Shown here: in pieces, positions 8,439 through 16,395 of the stretch | Layout of the letters: each line of letters starts with the position of its first letter | Position numbering within the stretch: position 1 is the first letter of the stretch | Source of the DNA: Kutzneria sp. CA-103260 | GTDB taxonomy: Bacteria; Actinomycetota; Actinomycetes; Mycobacteriales; Pseudonocardiaceae | Reading direction: 5' to 3' | DNA: 64,000 nt | NCBI RefSeq assembly: GCF_018263855.1 | Contig: NZ_CP073318.1 | Location: forward strand, 10,230,001 to 10,294,000 | Made by a program: the position numbers and the translations under genes | Notes under the pieces: generated by a model | The model's input: the letters and a program-made list of their open reading frames with translations, nothing else | Told to the model about the DNA's origin: nothing | Databases searched by the model: none

Positions 8439-9539
8439 ATGACCGAATGGGGCGACGGAACCCGCTGCGTGCACTCGGGTTCGGACGGACCCGTTGCTGG
8501 GCAACCCTTCCTGGGCGGCCCGGTGCTCGCCGCCCCGTATCACCTCGGTGCGGACGACTTCTACGGCCGCGCCGGCAATCCGACCTGGCGGGCGCTGGAG
8601 TCGGCGATCGGCGCGCTGGACGGCGGTCTGTGCACGGTGTTCCCGTCGGGCATGGCGGCGATCACCACCATGCTGCGGACGCTGCTGTCGCCCGGTGATG
8701 TGCTCATCGTGCCATCGGATGGCTACTACCTGGTCCGCACCTTCCTTGCCGGGCTGGACGTTCGGGTGCGCGAGGTGCCGACCACCGGCCCGTGGACCGC
8801 GGACGTGGTGGCCGGGGCCCGGTTGGTGCTGCTGGAATCGCCGTCCAACCCGGGGCTGGACGTCTGCGACATCAAGGCGGTCGCCGAGCTGGCGCACGCC
8901 GCCGGCGCGCTGGTGGCCGTGGACAACACCACGGCGACGCCGCTGGGCCAGCGGCCGCTGGAACTCGGCGCGGACGTGTCGGTGGCCAGCGACACCAAGG
9001 CTCTGGCCGGGCACAGCGATGTCCTTTTCGGACACGTCACCGTGACGGATGAGGCGCTGTGGCAGGAGTTGCAGCGGCAGCGCACGGTCAGCGGCGCGAT
9101 TCCCGGTCCGTTCGAGACGTGGATGGTGCACCGCGGGCTGGGCACGCTGGACGTCCGGCTGGCCCGGCAGGCCGAGAACGCCGAGGCTCTGGTGGCCAAG
9201 CTGCGTGGGCACGAGGGGGTGGCCACTGTGCGCTGGCCCGGGTCGCCCGACGATCCGTCCTACGCCATCGCGTCCCGGCAGATGCGCCGCTTCGGCGGCG
9301 TCTTCACGTTCGAGCTGGCCTCGGCCGAACTGGTGACGAGGTTCGTCGGGGCCAGTGCCCTGGTGTCGGCGGCGACCAGCTTCGGCGGCCTGCACAGCAC
9401 CGCCGACCGGCGGGCCCAGTGGGGCGACCCGGTGTCCGAGGGGATGGTCCGGTTCTCGGCCGGTCTGGAGGATTCCCACGATCTGGTACAGGACGTGGTG
9501 GGTGCGCTTGACCGGGCGCTGGCGGTGCCGCTTCAATAG
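8439..9539 (+). CDS. Cystathionine gamma-lyase/synthase-family PLP enzyme
   Basis: A 366-residue member of the Cys/Met-metabolism PLP family. It has YGRAGNPTWRALE near residue 42, FPSGMAAI (residue 68), the aspartate in AVDNTTATP and the Schiff-base lysine K187 in SDTKALAGHSD. It probably breaks down cystathionine or a related thioether to release cysteine; the exact substrate cannot be told. The ATG at 8439 follows GGTGGAAGG; a GTG at 8418 overlapping the gpsA stop is an alternative. Cysteine dioxygenase and its Cys-rich leader lie immediately downstream, which supports a role in sulfur amino-acid metabolism. Confidence 0.85.
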   Translation: MTEWGDGTRCVHSGSDGPVAGQPFLGGPVLAAPYHLGADDFYGRAGNPTWRALESAIGALDGGLCTVFPSGMAAITTMLRTLLSPGDVLIVPSDGYYLVRTFLAGLDVRVREVPTTGPWTADVVAGARLVLLESPSNPGLDVCDIKAVAELAHAAGALVAVDNTTATPLGQRPLELGADVSVASDTKALAGHSDVLFGHVTVTDEALWQELQRQRTVSGAIPGPFETWMVHRGLGTLDVRLARQAENAEALVAKLRGHEGVATVRWPGSPDDPSYAIASRQMRRFGGVFTFELASAELVTRFVGASALVSAATSFGGLHSTADRRAQWGDPVSEGMVRFSAGLEDSHDLVQDVVGALDRALAVPLQ

Positions 9540-9544
9540 CGACC

Positions 9545-9625
9545 ATGTTGCTGCGTGCCATGACCGAACGGCGGGGTCACATCGACCTCTGCCGGGTCTG
9601 TGGCGCGCTGTGTCTTCCTCGGTGA
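9545..9625 (+). CDS. Cys-rich leader peptide (putative cysteine attenuator)
   Basis: A 26-residue ORF starting 5 nt after the preceding stop and ending 45 nt before cysteine dioxygenase. Its C-terminal half, RRGHIDLCRVCGALCLPR, holds three Cys codons (9590, 9599, 9611). The RRxHIDLxRVxxALC pattern matches short leader peptides known in actinobacteria upstream of sulfur genes. A second in-frame ATG at 9560 would give a 21-residue form. Ribosome stalling at the Cys codons when cysteine is low would alter the overlapping RNA hairpin. Sequence and position support the call; regulation is inferred. Confidence 0.85.
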   Translation: MLLRAMTERRGHIDLCRVCGALCLPR

Positions 9626-9637
9626 CAGGTCCGCGCC
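9602..9637 (+). promoter_or_regulatory. Attenuator-type hairpin overlapping the leader end
   Basis: GGCGCG at 9602-9607 pairs with CGCGCC at 9632-9637 and CTGT at 9608-9611 pairs with ACAG at 9625-9628, forming an interrupted stem that includes the last Cys codon and stop of the leader. A ribosome paused at the Cys codons would prevent it forming. No T-run follows, so it may act on translation or Rho access rather than as an intrinsic terminator. Confidence 0.45.
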
Positions 9638-9670
9638 GTCGTTCGCACCCACCAGGAAGACAAGTCCATC

Positions 9671-10141
9671 ATGTTCGCCGTTCCGGAAAACACCGTGCTG
9701 TCGGCTGCCCGCACCGCGCCGCAGCAGCCCACCAAGATCCTGCGTGAGGTCGTCGCCGACCGCGCGAGCTGGGCACACCTGCTGCGGTACGACCCGATAG
9801 AGCGCTGGACCGCGCTGGTCCAGCGCACGCCCACCCACGAGGTGTGGCTGATGAGCTGGCTGCCCGGCCAGGGCGCGGAACTGCACGACCACGGCGGCGC
9901 CGAAGGCGCGTTCACCGTGGTGCACGGCGTGCTCACCGAGCTCGTCGGCCGGCCCGGACACGCCGGCCAGGCGCTGCACGTGCTGCGTGCCGGCTTGTCC
10001 CGGGTGTTCGGGCCGAACTACGTGCACCAGATGCGCAACGAGGGCGATGACCCCGCGGTGAGCATCCACGTGTTCGGCCCGACCCGGCAGCGGATGACGC
10101 CCTACCGCTTCGACCCGGTGGCGGGTCCGGTCACCGCTTGA
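9671..10141 (+). CDS. Cysteine dioxygenase
   Basis: A 156-residue cupin of the type I cysteine dioxygenase family, oxidising L-cysteine to cysteine sulfinate. The iron ligands are H72 and H74 in ELHDHGGAEGAF and H119 in NYVHQMRNEG; the C-terminal SIHVFGP is also characteristic. Bacterial members are shorter than the animal enzyme and lack the Cys-Tyr crosslink partner, and the residue before the second glycine-rich strand here is likewise not Cys. The start is preceded by AGGAAG at a rather long distance (about 13 nt). The Cys-rich leader upstream suggests regulation by cysteine level. Its last bases overlap the 3' duplication of the convergent gene. Confidence 0.92.
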   Translation: MFAVPENTVLSAARTAPQQPTKILREVVADRASWAHLLRYDPIERWTALVQRTPTHEVWLMSWLPGQGAELHDHGGAEGAFTVVHGVLTELVGRPGHAGQALHVLRAGLSRVFGPNYVHQMRNEGDDPAVSIHVFGPTRQRMTPYRFDPVAGPVTA

Positions 10142-10274
10142 GCACGTGCTCCGGCACGGGCGAGCGAGGGGTCTGATTCGGGCACGCCCCACTGGCTGCT
10201 CAGTGGCAGCACGCCGGCCCACGCGATGTTGGCCTCGATGTCGAAGTCCTCGTCGACCGGTCCCTTGTTGCGGA
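10131..10274 (-). pseudogene. Orphan copy of the PPOX gene 3' end
   Basis: This is copy A of the duplication. On the minus strand it still encodes a C-terminal fragment like KGPVDEDFDIEANIAWAGVL, but it lies beyond the stop codon of the intact gene and has no start. It is a 48-codon remnant with no independent function seen. Confidence 0.8.
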
Positions 10275-10418
10275 TCACCGCTTGAGCACGTGCTCCGGCA
10301 CGGGCAACGGGGAGTCCGACTCGGGCACGCCCCACTGGCTGCTCAGCGGCAGCACGCCGGCCCACGCGGTGTTGGCCTCGATGTCGAAGTCCTCGTCGAC
10401 CGGTCCCTTGGCGCGGAT
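10131..10418. repeat. 144-bp tandem duplication at converging gene ends
   Basis: Copy A (10131-10274) and copy B (10275-10418) are nearly identical, each starting TCACCGCTTGAGCACGTG and ending GGTCCCTTG(T/G)(T/C)GCGGA. The main divergence lies near 10163-10180. The first bases hold the end of the cysteine dioxygenase gene in copy A and the stop codon of the PPOX gene in copy B. The two genes therefore originally overlapped tail to tail, and the duplication pushed them apart. Confidence 0.93.
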
Positions 10419-10916
10419 CTTCACCGACGCCTCGGTGAGGTCCAGCGCGAGCACGACGGTGGCCGCCAGTTCCTTCTTGTTGGGCAGCCGCGCGTGGTCC
10501 CAGGATCCAGGCGCGAGGTGCTCGGTGACGGCCTGCAGCCCGCGCAGCTTCTCCTCGGGGTCGTCCACCCGGCGGGTGGTTCCGTGCACCACGGCGCTGC
10601 GGTAGTTCATCGAGTGGTGCATGACCGACCGCGCGTAGACGATGCCGTCCACAATGGTCACGGTGACGCACACCGGGCCGGCGGTCATGCTCCGTGTGCC
10701 GGTGGATCCGTGCAGGTAGAGGGTGTCGCCGTCGCGGCCGTAGCCGGTGGGCAGCACGACCGGCGCGCCGTCGAACAGCACGCCGAGGTGGCAGATCAGG
10801 CCGGAGTCGAGCACGTCGTCCAACGCCGCGCGATCCGTGGCGGCGCGTTCGCTGTGCCGGTTGACGACGGTTCGTGGTGTCGGTGACAGTGGAGTTCGGC
10901 TCACGTCCACCAGCAT
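10275..10916 (-). CDS. Pyridoxamine 5'-phosphate oxidase-like flavin-binding protein
   Basis: A 213-residue protein of the PPOX/FMN-binding split-barrel superfamily, close to the NimA-like subgroup (LICHLGVLFDGAPVVLPTGYGRD, LYLHGSTGTRSM, HHSMNYRSAVVHGTTR). Such proteins bind FMN, F420 or heme and act as small-molecule reductases or oxidases; the substrate is unknown. The ATG at 10916 faces a divergent MocR-family regulator with a shared operator, which suggests regulation by a PLP-binding factor. Its 3' end is duplicated immediately downstream. F420 use is possible given cofC nearby, but that is only inference. Confidence 0.85.
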   Translation of the reverse strand: MLVDVSRTPLSPTPRTVVNRHSERAATDRAALDDVLDSGLICHLGVLFDGAPVVLPTGYGRDGDTLYLHGSTGTRSMTAGPVCVTVTIVDGIVYARSVMHHSMNYRSAVVHGTTRRVDDPEEKLRGLQAVTEHLAPGSWDHARLPNKKELAATVVLALDLTEASVKIRAKGPVDEDFDIEANTAWAGVLPLSSQWGVPESDSPLPVPEHVLKR

Positions 10917-10924
10917 CGGCCGGC

Positions 10925-10974
10925 AAGTGGCATTATGGAAGTGCCACTACTTCCCGATTTGAGAAGGCCACTTT
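10925..10974. promoter_or_regulatory. Divergent MocR-type operator/promoter
   Basis: Three AGTGGC-type sites lie between the divergent genes: AAGTGGCA at 10925-10932, its inverted partner TGCCACT at 10942-10948, and GGCCACTTT at 10966-10974 (AAAGTGGCC on the minus strand). The first two form a 6-bp inverted repeat around CATTAT, a likely -10. The pattern resembles AAAGTGG sites of MocR/PdxR regulators (recalled, not searched). Confidence 0.6.
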
Positions 10975-12358
10975 GTCGGACTCGGACGACGCGCTGCTGA
11001 TCAGGCTGGACCGGGAGGCCCGCACGCCGCTGGCCGTGCAGCTGGCCGACGCCCTGCGCGCGGCGGCGGCCGCGGGCCAGCTGCGGGCCGGCGACCGGCT
11101 GCCGTCCACCCGAACACTGGCCAGCCACCTCAAGGTCAGCCGGACCGTCACCTCGGCGGCGTACGACCAGCTGTTGGCCGAAGGCTGGATCGCCGGCCGG
11201 CACGGCTCCGGCACCTACGTCACGACCACGCCGCCCGGCACCTCGCCGGAGCCGGTCGACCGGGCTCGCGCCGCCGGGCCCGAGCCGGAGGTCGTCTCCC
11301 TGGAGCTGGGCCGGCCGTGGGTCGGTGGGCTGGACCGGGCCGCGTGGCGTCGGGCGTGGCGGTCGGCCGCGGACGCCGACCCGCTGGTGAGCCACCATCC
11401 GCCGGGGCTGCCCGAGTACCGCGAGGCGGTGGCCGAACACCTGTTGCGGCATCGGGGTCTGACGATCCGAGGAGGGCTCGCGACCGAGGCGGTGCTGGCC
11501 ACCAGCGGCACCAGCGCGGCCGTCGCCGAGATGGCGATCAGCGTGTTCCGGCCCGGAGACACCGTCGCCGTCGAGGAACCCGGCTACCTGCGGGCGGTCG
11601 AGGCGTTCAAAGCCGGCGGCATCAACGTGCTGCCCGCGGCCCTGGACCGCGACGGCATCCTCGTCGAGCAGATCCCGTCCGGCATCAAGGCCGTCTACTG
11701 CTCGCCGGCCCACCAGTACCCGTTGGGCAGCCGGCTGCCGGCGGCCCGCCGCGTCGCCCTGGTGGAACGGGCCCGCCGCGAGGGCTGGCTGATCATCGAG
11801 GACGACTACGATGGCGAGCTCCGCTACGACGTGGCCCCGCTGCCGCTGCTGGCCGCGCTGGCCCCGGACGTGGTGGTGCACCTGGGCACCACCAGCAAGA
11901 TCCTCACCCCGACACTCGGCGCCGGCTGGTTGGTCGCGCCGCCGCAGGTGGCCGGCGCGGTGCTGGCCTATCGCGAGCTGACCGGCATCGGTCCCGCGCC
12001 GTCGGGGCAGCGGGTGCTGGTCGAGTTGGCCCGCAACGGAGACCTCGGCCGACACCTGCGCCGGCTGCGGCGGGAGCTGTCCGAGCGTCGGGTGCTCGTG
12101 GTGGAAAGCCTTCGCGCGGCGGGGATTCCGGTGCTCGGCGATGACGCCGGCTCGCACGTGGTGGTGCTGTTGCCGTCGGTGGAGCGGGAACGGGAGGTGG
12201 TCCGGAGGGCCGCTCGGATCGGGGTCCGGGTCGACGGGCTGGAGCGTCGCCACGCCGGACCGCCTCGCTGGCACGGCGTGGCCATCGGCTACACCGCTTG
12301 CTCTCGGGACCAGCTGATCAGCGTCTTGCCACCGCTCATCGACCTGCTGGCCACGTAG
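10973..12358 (+). CDS. MocR/PdxR-family transcriptional regulator
   Basis: A 461-residue fusion of a GntR winged-helix domain (residues 8-80, LPSTRTLASHLKVSRTVTSA) to a type I aminotransferase-like domain (residues 110-455) that binds PLP, including the lysine in TTSKILTPTLGAG. The TTG at 10973 has GAGAAGG 5 nt upstream; earlier in-frame codons overlap the operator and divergent gene. Members sense PLP or amino acids and often control vitamin B6 or GABA genes. Divergence from a PPOX-family gene with shared operator sites suggests that gene is its target. The 3' end overlaps the convergent membrane protein by 70 bp. Confidence 0.9.
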   Translation: MSDSDDALLIRLDREARTPLAVQLADALRAAAAAGQLRAGDRLPSTRTLASHLKVSRTVTSAAYDQLLAEGWIAGRHGSGTYVTTTPPGTSPEPVDRARAAGPEPEVVSLELGRPWVGGLDRAAWRRAWRSAADADPLVSHHPPGLPEYREAVAEHLLRHRGLTIRGGLATEAVLATSGTSAAVAEMAISVFRPGDTVAVEEPGYLRAVEAFKAGGINVLPAALDRDGILVEQIPSGIKAVYCSPAHQYPLGSRLPAARRVALVERARREGWLIIEDDYDGELRYDVAPLPLLAALAPDVVVHLGTTSKILTPTLGAGWLVAPPQVAGAVLAYRELTGIGPAPSGQRVLVELARNGDLGRHLRRLRRELSERRVLVVESLRAAGIPVLGDDAGSHVVVLLPSVEREREVVRRAARIGVRVDGLERRHAGPPRWHGVAIGYTACSRDQLISVLPPLIDLLAT

Positions 12359-12918
12359 CCGACGAGGAACAGCGCGCTCAGCGCCGGCAGCGGGAAACCC
12401 AGCGTGTAGCCGATCACCAGATCGGCCAACGGGATCAGCGTCGTCGCCGCGAACACCCACGCCGGCGCGGTCGGCCCCTTCTTGTACAGCGGCGTGCGTC
12501 CCCATGGCTTGGCCACGGAAAGCCAGGCCTGGAAGGCGATCGCGCTCGCCATCAGCGCCGCCCCGACCGCCATCGCCGGCGACGCCTCACCAGCACGCAG
12601 GGTCGGCGACAGCACGAAGATCCCGATGTACAGCTGGGCGGTGGAGATCAGGAACTTGGCCAGCACCCACCAGTGCCGGAAGAAGCCCCACGCGGTCGCG
12701 GCGGCCAGCATGAAGCCCGTGAACGTGGACACGTTGGCCATCTGCGCCAACAGGGTCATGTCGATCCGGCCGGCCATGGCCATCGCCGCCGGCGCCTGAC
12801 CGGGCTCGGCCAGCCCGAAGGTGATGAGGCTGAACAGGGCCAGCGCCTGGGCCATCCAGCCCACCCCCGACACAACGTGCAGCCATAGCGCCAGTTGTCG
12901 CCATCTCTTTGCCGTCAT
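12289..12918 (-). CDS. Multi-pass membrane protein, DUF2269-like
   Basis: A 209-residue integral membrane protein with about five predicted helices, beginning RWRQLALWLHVVSGVGWMAQ, a start typical of small DUF2269-like proteins with an early His in helix 1. No catalytic motif is seen. The ATG at 12918 was chosen because it precedes the first helix directly; an ATG at 12954 would add 12 polar residues. It overlaps the end of the MocR gene by 70 bp tail to tail, unusual but open in both frames. The function is unknown. Confidence 0.7.
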   Translation of the reverse strand: MTAKRWRQLALWLHVVSGVGWMAQALALFSLITFGLAEPGQAPAAMAMAGRIDMTLLAQMANVSTFTGFMLAAATAWGFFRHWWVLAKFLISTAQLYIGIFVLSPTLRAGEASPAMAVGAALMASAIAFQAWLSVAKPWGRTPLYKKGPTAPAWVFAATTLIPLADLVIGYTLGFPLPALSALFLVGYVASRSMSGGKTLISWSREQAV

Positions 12919-12994
12919 GCCACCAACACTGCGGCGCGGCCGGGTGGCGAACATCCGTGAGCGCCCCTAGGTGGGGCGGGGACGCGGTACGGGC

Positions 12995-13558
12995 TCAGCC
13001 CGGGTTGGGCGCGACCGGCTGCGCCGGCAGGGCCTTCTTGACCGCCGCCGACACCTCCTGCACCGGCCCGGTGCCGGCGTCCTTGGACTCGGTCAGCGCG
13101 ACGTACACCGAGCGGTCCACGACGTAGTGCGTCAACGTCCCGGCATCGCCGACCACGTCCAGCCACTGGACGTCGTTCACGGTGCCGAGCTGGGCGGTCT
13201 GGGTCAGCTCGGGCGGCCGGCCCATGCCGCAGCGCAGCACGATCGGCTCGTGCTGGGAGTCGCCCCAGGCCACCGTGGCCGGCGGCGCGGGCTTGGCCAA
13301 CTCGCGCCGCGGCACCTGCTGCCCGGCGTCGGTGATCTGCGACGGCAACGCCTTGACCAGGTCGTCGCACGCCTTGGAGCCCGCGTCCGGCGCGTCGATG
13401 CTGACCAGCGCCAGTGGGCCGGTCTTGTCGTCGCCGGGGGCCGGCGGCGGCGCCGCGGCCGACCCGCCGATCACGCCGAACGCCGCCACGACGACGGCGA
13501 GCAGCGCCGGCAGGCCGATCGCGGCGGCCAGCACGGGCTTGGACGGGGTGACGCTCAC
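12995..13558 (-). CDS. DUF3515 family exported protein
   Basis: A 187-residue protein with a single N-terminal membrane helix (residues 10-32, VLAAAIGLPALLAVVVAAFG) followed by an extracytoplasmic domain containing ACDDLVKALP and VLRCGMGRPPEL, hallmarks of the DUF3515 family; the two cysteines probably form a disulfide. In mycobacteria the homologue is also next to thiL. The GTG at 13558 has GGAG upstream. It lies 12 nt after the Lrp-like gene on the same strand, so they are cotranscribed. The function is unknown. Confidence 0.85.
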   Translation of the reverse strand: MSVTPSKPVLAAAIGLPALLAVVVAAFGVIGGSAAAPPPAPGDDKTGPLALVSIDAPDAGSKACDDLVKALPSQITDAGQQVPRRELAKPAPPATVAWGDSQHEPIVLRCGMGRPPELTQTAQLGTVNDVQWLDVVGDAGTLTHYVVDRSVYVALTESKDAGTGPVQEVSAAVKKALPAQPVAPNPG

Positions 13559-13570
13559 CCCGCTACTCCA

Positions 13571-13804
13571 TCACAGGTGCACGACCGGACACGTCAGGGT
13601 CCGGGTGATGCCCTCCACGTTCTGGATCCGGGCCACCACCAGCTGTCCCAGCTGGTCGACGGTGTCGGCGTCGGCGCGCACGATCACGTCGTAGGGGCCG
13701 GTGACGTCCTCCGCCGTGGTGACGCCGGGTATGCCGGAGATCTCAGCTGCCACCGCAGCCGCCTTTCCGACCTCGGTTTGGATCAGGATGTACGCGTGGA
13801 CCAC
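13571..13804 (-). CDS. Stand-alone Lrp/AsnC ligand-binding (RAM) domain protein
   Basis: A 77-residue protein that is only the effector-binding half of an Lrp/AsnC regulator: VHAYILIQTEVGKAAAVAAE, GVTTAEDVTGPYDVIVRADA, then GITRTLTCPVVHL. It lacks the helix-turn-helix, so it cannot bind DNA alone; such proteins form ring-shaped oligomers binding amino acids. It is encoded directly upstream of DUF3515 and divergent from thiL. The start at 13804 is GTG or ATG of MVHAYIL within a normal spacing. Confidence 0.9.
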   Translation of the reverse strand: MVHAYILIQTEVGKAAAVAAEISGIPGVTTAEDVTGPYDVIVRADADTVDQLGQLVVARIQNVEGITRTLTCPVVHL

Positions 13805-13900
13805 GGCGCGCCCCTTCGTCTCGATCAGCCGGCACGGGGTAGGAACGTGGCCAGAACGTACCTCAGTCGGGGTTCCGACTGCTCATGATCGGAGGCAATC

Positions 13901-14866
13901 TTGCGCCCGGAGCCGCCCCCAGACGCGGACACGGTCGCCGGAGTGGGTGAGTTCGGTCTCATCAGGAGGGTCACGCGCGGCCGCGCCCAGCCCTCCTCGA
14001 CCCTGCTCGGCCCCGGCGACGACGCCGCGGTGGTGGCCGCCCCCGACGGTCGGGTGGTGGCCAGCACGGACGTGCTCGTCGAGGGTGTTCACTTCCGACT
14101 CGACTGGTCGACTCCCGAGCAGGTCGGACGCAAGGCGGCGGCGGTGAACCTGGCCGATGTGGCGGCCATGGGCGCGACCCCGACGGCGCTGCTGGTCGGC
14201 ATGGCCTGCCCGGCCGACACGCCCGCCGCGTTGGTCGACGGCATCACCAACGGGCTGTGGGACGAGGCCCGGCGGGCCGGCGCCGGGGTGGTCGGTGGCG
14301 ACATGGTCGGCTGCCCGACCCTGGTGATCTCCATTACAGCCCTCGGCGACATGCGTGGACTGGCCCCCGTGACCCGGTCCGGCGCGGCCCCCGGCGACGT
14401 GCTGGCGGTGTGTGGAAGGCTCGGTTGGGCGGCCGCCGGGCTGGCGGTGCTCGGCCGCGGCTTCCGGTCGCCGGTGGCCATCGTCGGCGCGCAGCAGGCC
14501 CCGGAGCCGCCGTACGCGGCCGGGCCGCAGGCGGCCGAGGCGGGCGCGTCGGCGATGCTGGACATTTCCGACGGACTGCTCAGTGATGTCGGACACATCG
14601 CCGAGGCCTCGGGCGTGGCGATCGACATCCGCACCGATCTGCTCCCGGTGCACCAGCGGCTGATCGACGTCGGCTCGGCGCTCGGCGCCAACCCGCGCCA
14701 CTGGGTGCTCACCGGCGGCGAGGACCACGCCCTGGCCGCCACCTTCCCCGAGCCGGCCGACGTGCCCGACGGCTGGGCCACCATCGGCACCGTGCGCCGC
14801 GGCGCCGGGGTGACCGTGGACGGCCGGCCGTACGAGGGCACCTCGGGATGGGAGCACTGGCGTTGA
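13901..14866 (+). CDS. thiL: Thiamine-monophosphate kinase
   Basis: A 321-residue enzyme of the PurM/ThiL fold that phosphorylates thiamine monophosphate to the pyrophosphate cofactor. Motifs are GEFGLIRRVT, LLGPGDDAAVV, STDVLVEGVHFRLDW, NLADVAAMGA, GGDMVG and LDISDGLLSD, covering both Mg-ATP and substrate sites. The start is TTG at 13901 with a perfect GGAGG 5 nt upstream; no ATG fits the conserved N-terminus. It is divergent from the Lrp-like gene. A gamma-carbonic-anhydrase-like gene follows after 42 nt. Confidence 0.95.
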   Translation: MRPEPPPDADTVAGVGEFGLIRRVTRGRAQPSSTLLGPGDDAAVVAAPDGRVVASTDVLVEGVHFRLDWSTPEQVGRKAAAVNLADVAAMGATPTALLVGMACPADTPAALVDGITNGLWDEARRAGAGVVGGDMVGCPTLVISITALGDMRGLAPVTRSGAAPGDVLAVCGRLGWAAAGLAVLGRGFRSPVAIVGAQQAPEPPYAAGPQAAEAGASAMLDISDGLLSDVGHIAEASGVAIDIRTDLLPVHQRLIDVGSALGANPRHWVLTGGEDHALAATFPEPADVPDGWATIGTVRRGAGVTVDGRPYEGTSGWEHWR

Positions 14867-14908
14867 CCTCTGGCCGCAAAGAACCCCTGGCAGCAAAGGA
14901 AACCGCCC

Positions 14909-15430
14909 GTGGCGATCTACGCATTGGGTGACAAGACCCCCACCATTCACCCGGATGCCTACGTCCATCCCGACGCCACCGTCATCGGCGCGGTGACCAT
15001 CGGCGCCGACTCCTCGGTGTGGCCGGGGGCCGTGCTGCGCGGCGACTACGGCACGATCACCGTCGGCGAGCGCACCAGCGTCCAGGACGGCACGGTGCTG
15101 CACTGCACCCAGGTCCACCCGACGATCATCGGCTCGGACTGCGTGCTCGGGCACAACGCGCACGTGGAGGGCGCGACCGTCGGGGACGGCTGCCTGATCG
15201 CCTCGGGTTCGGTGGTGCTCAACGGTTCCGTCATCGGCGGCGGCGCGGTGGTCGGGGCCGGCGCGGTGGTCTCGTTCGGCGGCGTGGTGCCCGCGCGGTC
15301 GATGGCGCTGGGCGTGCCGGCCCGCGTCCGGGAGGGGCACGAGGTGCCCGAGGACATGACCAAGGGAATTGTCGAACTCTATGTCGGCAACGCGCGGGCG
15401 TATCGCCACGGTCTTCGCCGCCTCGACTAG
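14909..15430 (+). CDS. Gamma-carbonic anhydrase family protein
   Basis: A 173-residue left-handed beta-helix protein built of hexapeptide repeats (HPDATVIGAVTIGADSSVWPG, VLRGDYGTITVGERTSVQDG). It keeps the His residues expected to bind metal (VLHCTQ and VLGHNAHVEGA). Members of this family (YrdA/CaiE-like) may hydrate CO2 or be inactive; activity cannot be judged. The GTG at 14909 is preceded by AAAGGAAA. It lies between thiL and an unknown membrane-anchored gene with short gaps on the same strand. Confidence 0.9.
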   Translation: MAIYALGDKTPTIHPDAYVHPDATVIGAVTIGADSSVWPGAVLRGDYGTITVGERTSVQDGTVLHCTQVHPTIIGSDCVLGHNAHVEGATVGDGCLIASGSVVLNGSVIGGGAVVGAGAVVSFGGVVPARSMALGVPARVREGHEVPEDMTKGIVELYVGNARAYRHGLRRLD

Positions 15431-15462
15431 TACCCTTCCGGGGGACACTGGAAAGGGGCGTT

Positions 15463-16395
15463 GTGGCCGCCGCCGAGGACGACGCGTTACCAGATGAGCT
15501 GGTGTTGCCGGCGCGATTTGACGCGCCGCCGCCGATTACCCACTCCCGGGTGCCCATGTGGTTACGCGTTGTCGGGTCCGTGGTGATCACCGTGGCGGCC
15601 GGCTGGCTGCCGTTGTGGCTGGTGCTGGTCGGTTCGGCGGCCGCGCTCGGCGCGGCCGGCCTGTCCCTGATCCGCGGCGACAGCGCCCGCGAGCCCCGCC
15701 GCAACGAGCTGATCTCCCTGGTGGCGCACCGCGAGCCGCAGCGCCGGGTGTACGCCCAGATGCGCTGGTACAGCCCGGGCGGCCCGGCGATGCCGGAGAT
15801 CTCCGTCGGTCCCGAGCAGGGCGGTCCGGTGAACCAGCTGTTCGGCGTGCCCGAGGGCATCGACCTCGGTGGCCTGCGGGTGGACGGCGAGCCCGCGCCG
15901 GCGATGCTGCTCGGCGACGTCGACCACGGGCAGCACTGCGTGCTCGTGCTCGACGGCAACGAGCAGGTGCTGCCGTTGTCACTGCCGTATCAGCCGAAGG
16001 GCCGCAAGTTCTTGCGCCCGCGACAGTTCGGCCACGTGTTCCAGGCTCCCGGCCCGACGGCTCCGGTGCTGGCCCCGCTGCGACTGCGGGGCAAGACCTC
16101 GACGGCGGTCAAGTGGCTGCAGGACGGTCCTGATTGGACGGACGTGCGGCTGCTGCCGGTGCGCGGCGACTGGACCCGTGTCGTGTTGGCCGATCCCGAC
16201 GACGGCGCCCTGCTGGCCCACGCCCGGCTGCCATGGTCCGCGCGCCGGCTGGCCACCCGGCCGCTGGCCTCGCTGGTGGCGGTCCGGCAGAAGTGGCGTA
16301 TGGATCCGGCAGCGCCCGGTGACGTCGAAATACTTCTTTACGGCGCAGATTGGCCGGCCGTTGTGCTCACCCGAGTGAGTGGTCGGCTCCGCTGA
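15463..16395 (+). CDS. Unknown membrane-anchored protein
   Basis: A 310-residue protein I do not recognise. Residues 30-65 hold two closely spaced hydrophobic helices (LRVVGSVVITVAAGWLPLW and LVGSAAALGAAGLSL), followed by a large hydrophilic domain with LVLDGNEQVLPLSLPYQ and DWTDVRLLPVRGDWTRVVLA, predicted mostly beta. The GTG at 15463 has GAAAGGGG 4 nt upstream and gives a short acidic N-terminus; the longer open frame is a shadow of the gene before. It probably belongs to the thiL operon. No enzyme motif was seen. Confidence 0.75.
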   Translation: MAAAEDDALPDELVLPARFDAPPPITHSRVPMWLRVVGSVVITVAAGWLPLWLVLVGSAAALGAAGLSLIRGDSAREPRRNELISLVAHREPQRRVYAQMRWYSPGGPAMPEISVGPEQGGPVNQLFGVPEGIDLGGLRVDGEPAPAMLLGDVDHGQHCVLVLDGNEQVLPLSLPYQPKGRKFLRPRQFGHVFQAPGPTAPVLAPLRLRGKTSTAVKWLQDGPDWTDVRLLPVRGDWTRVVLADPDDGALLAHARLPWSARRLATRPLASLVAVRQKWRMDPAAPGDVEILLYGADWPAVVLTRVSGRLR

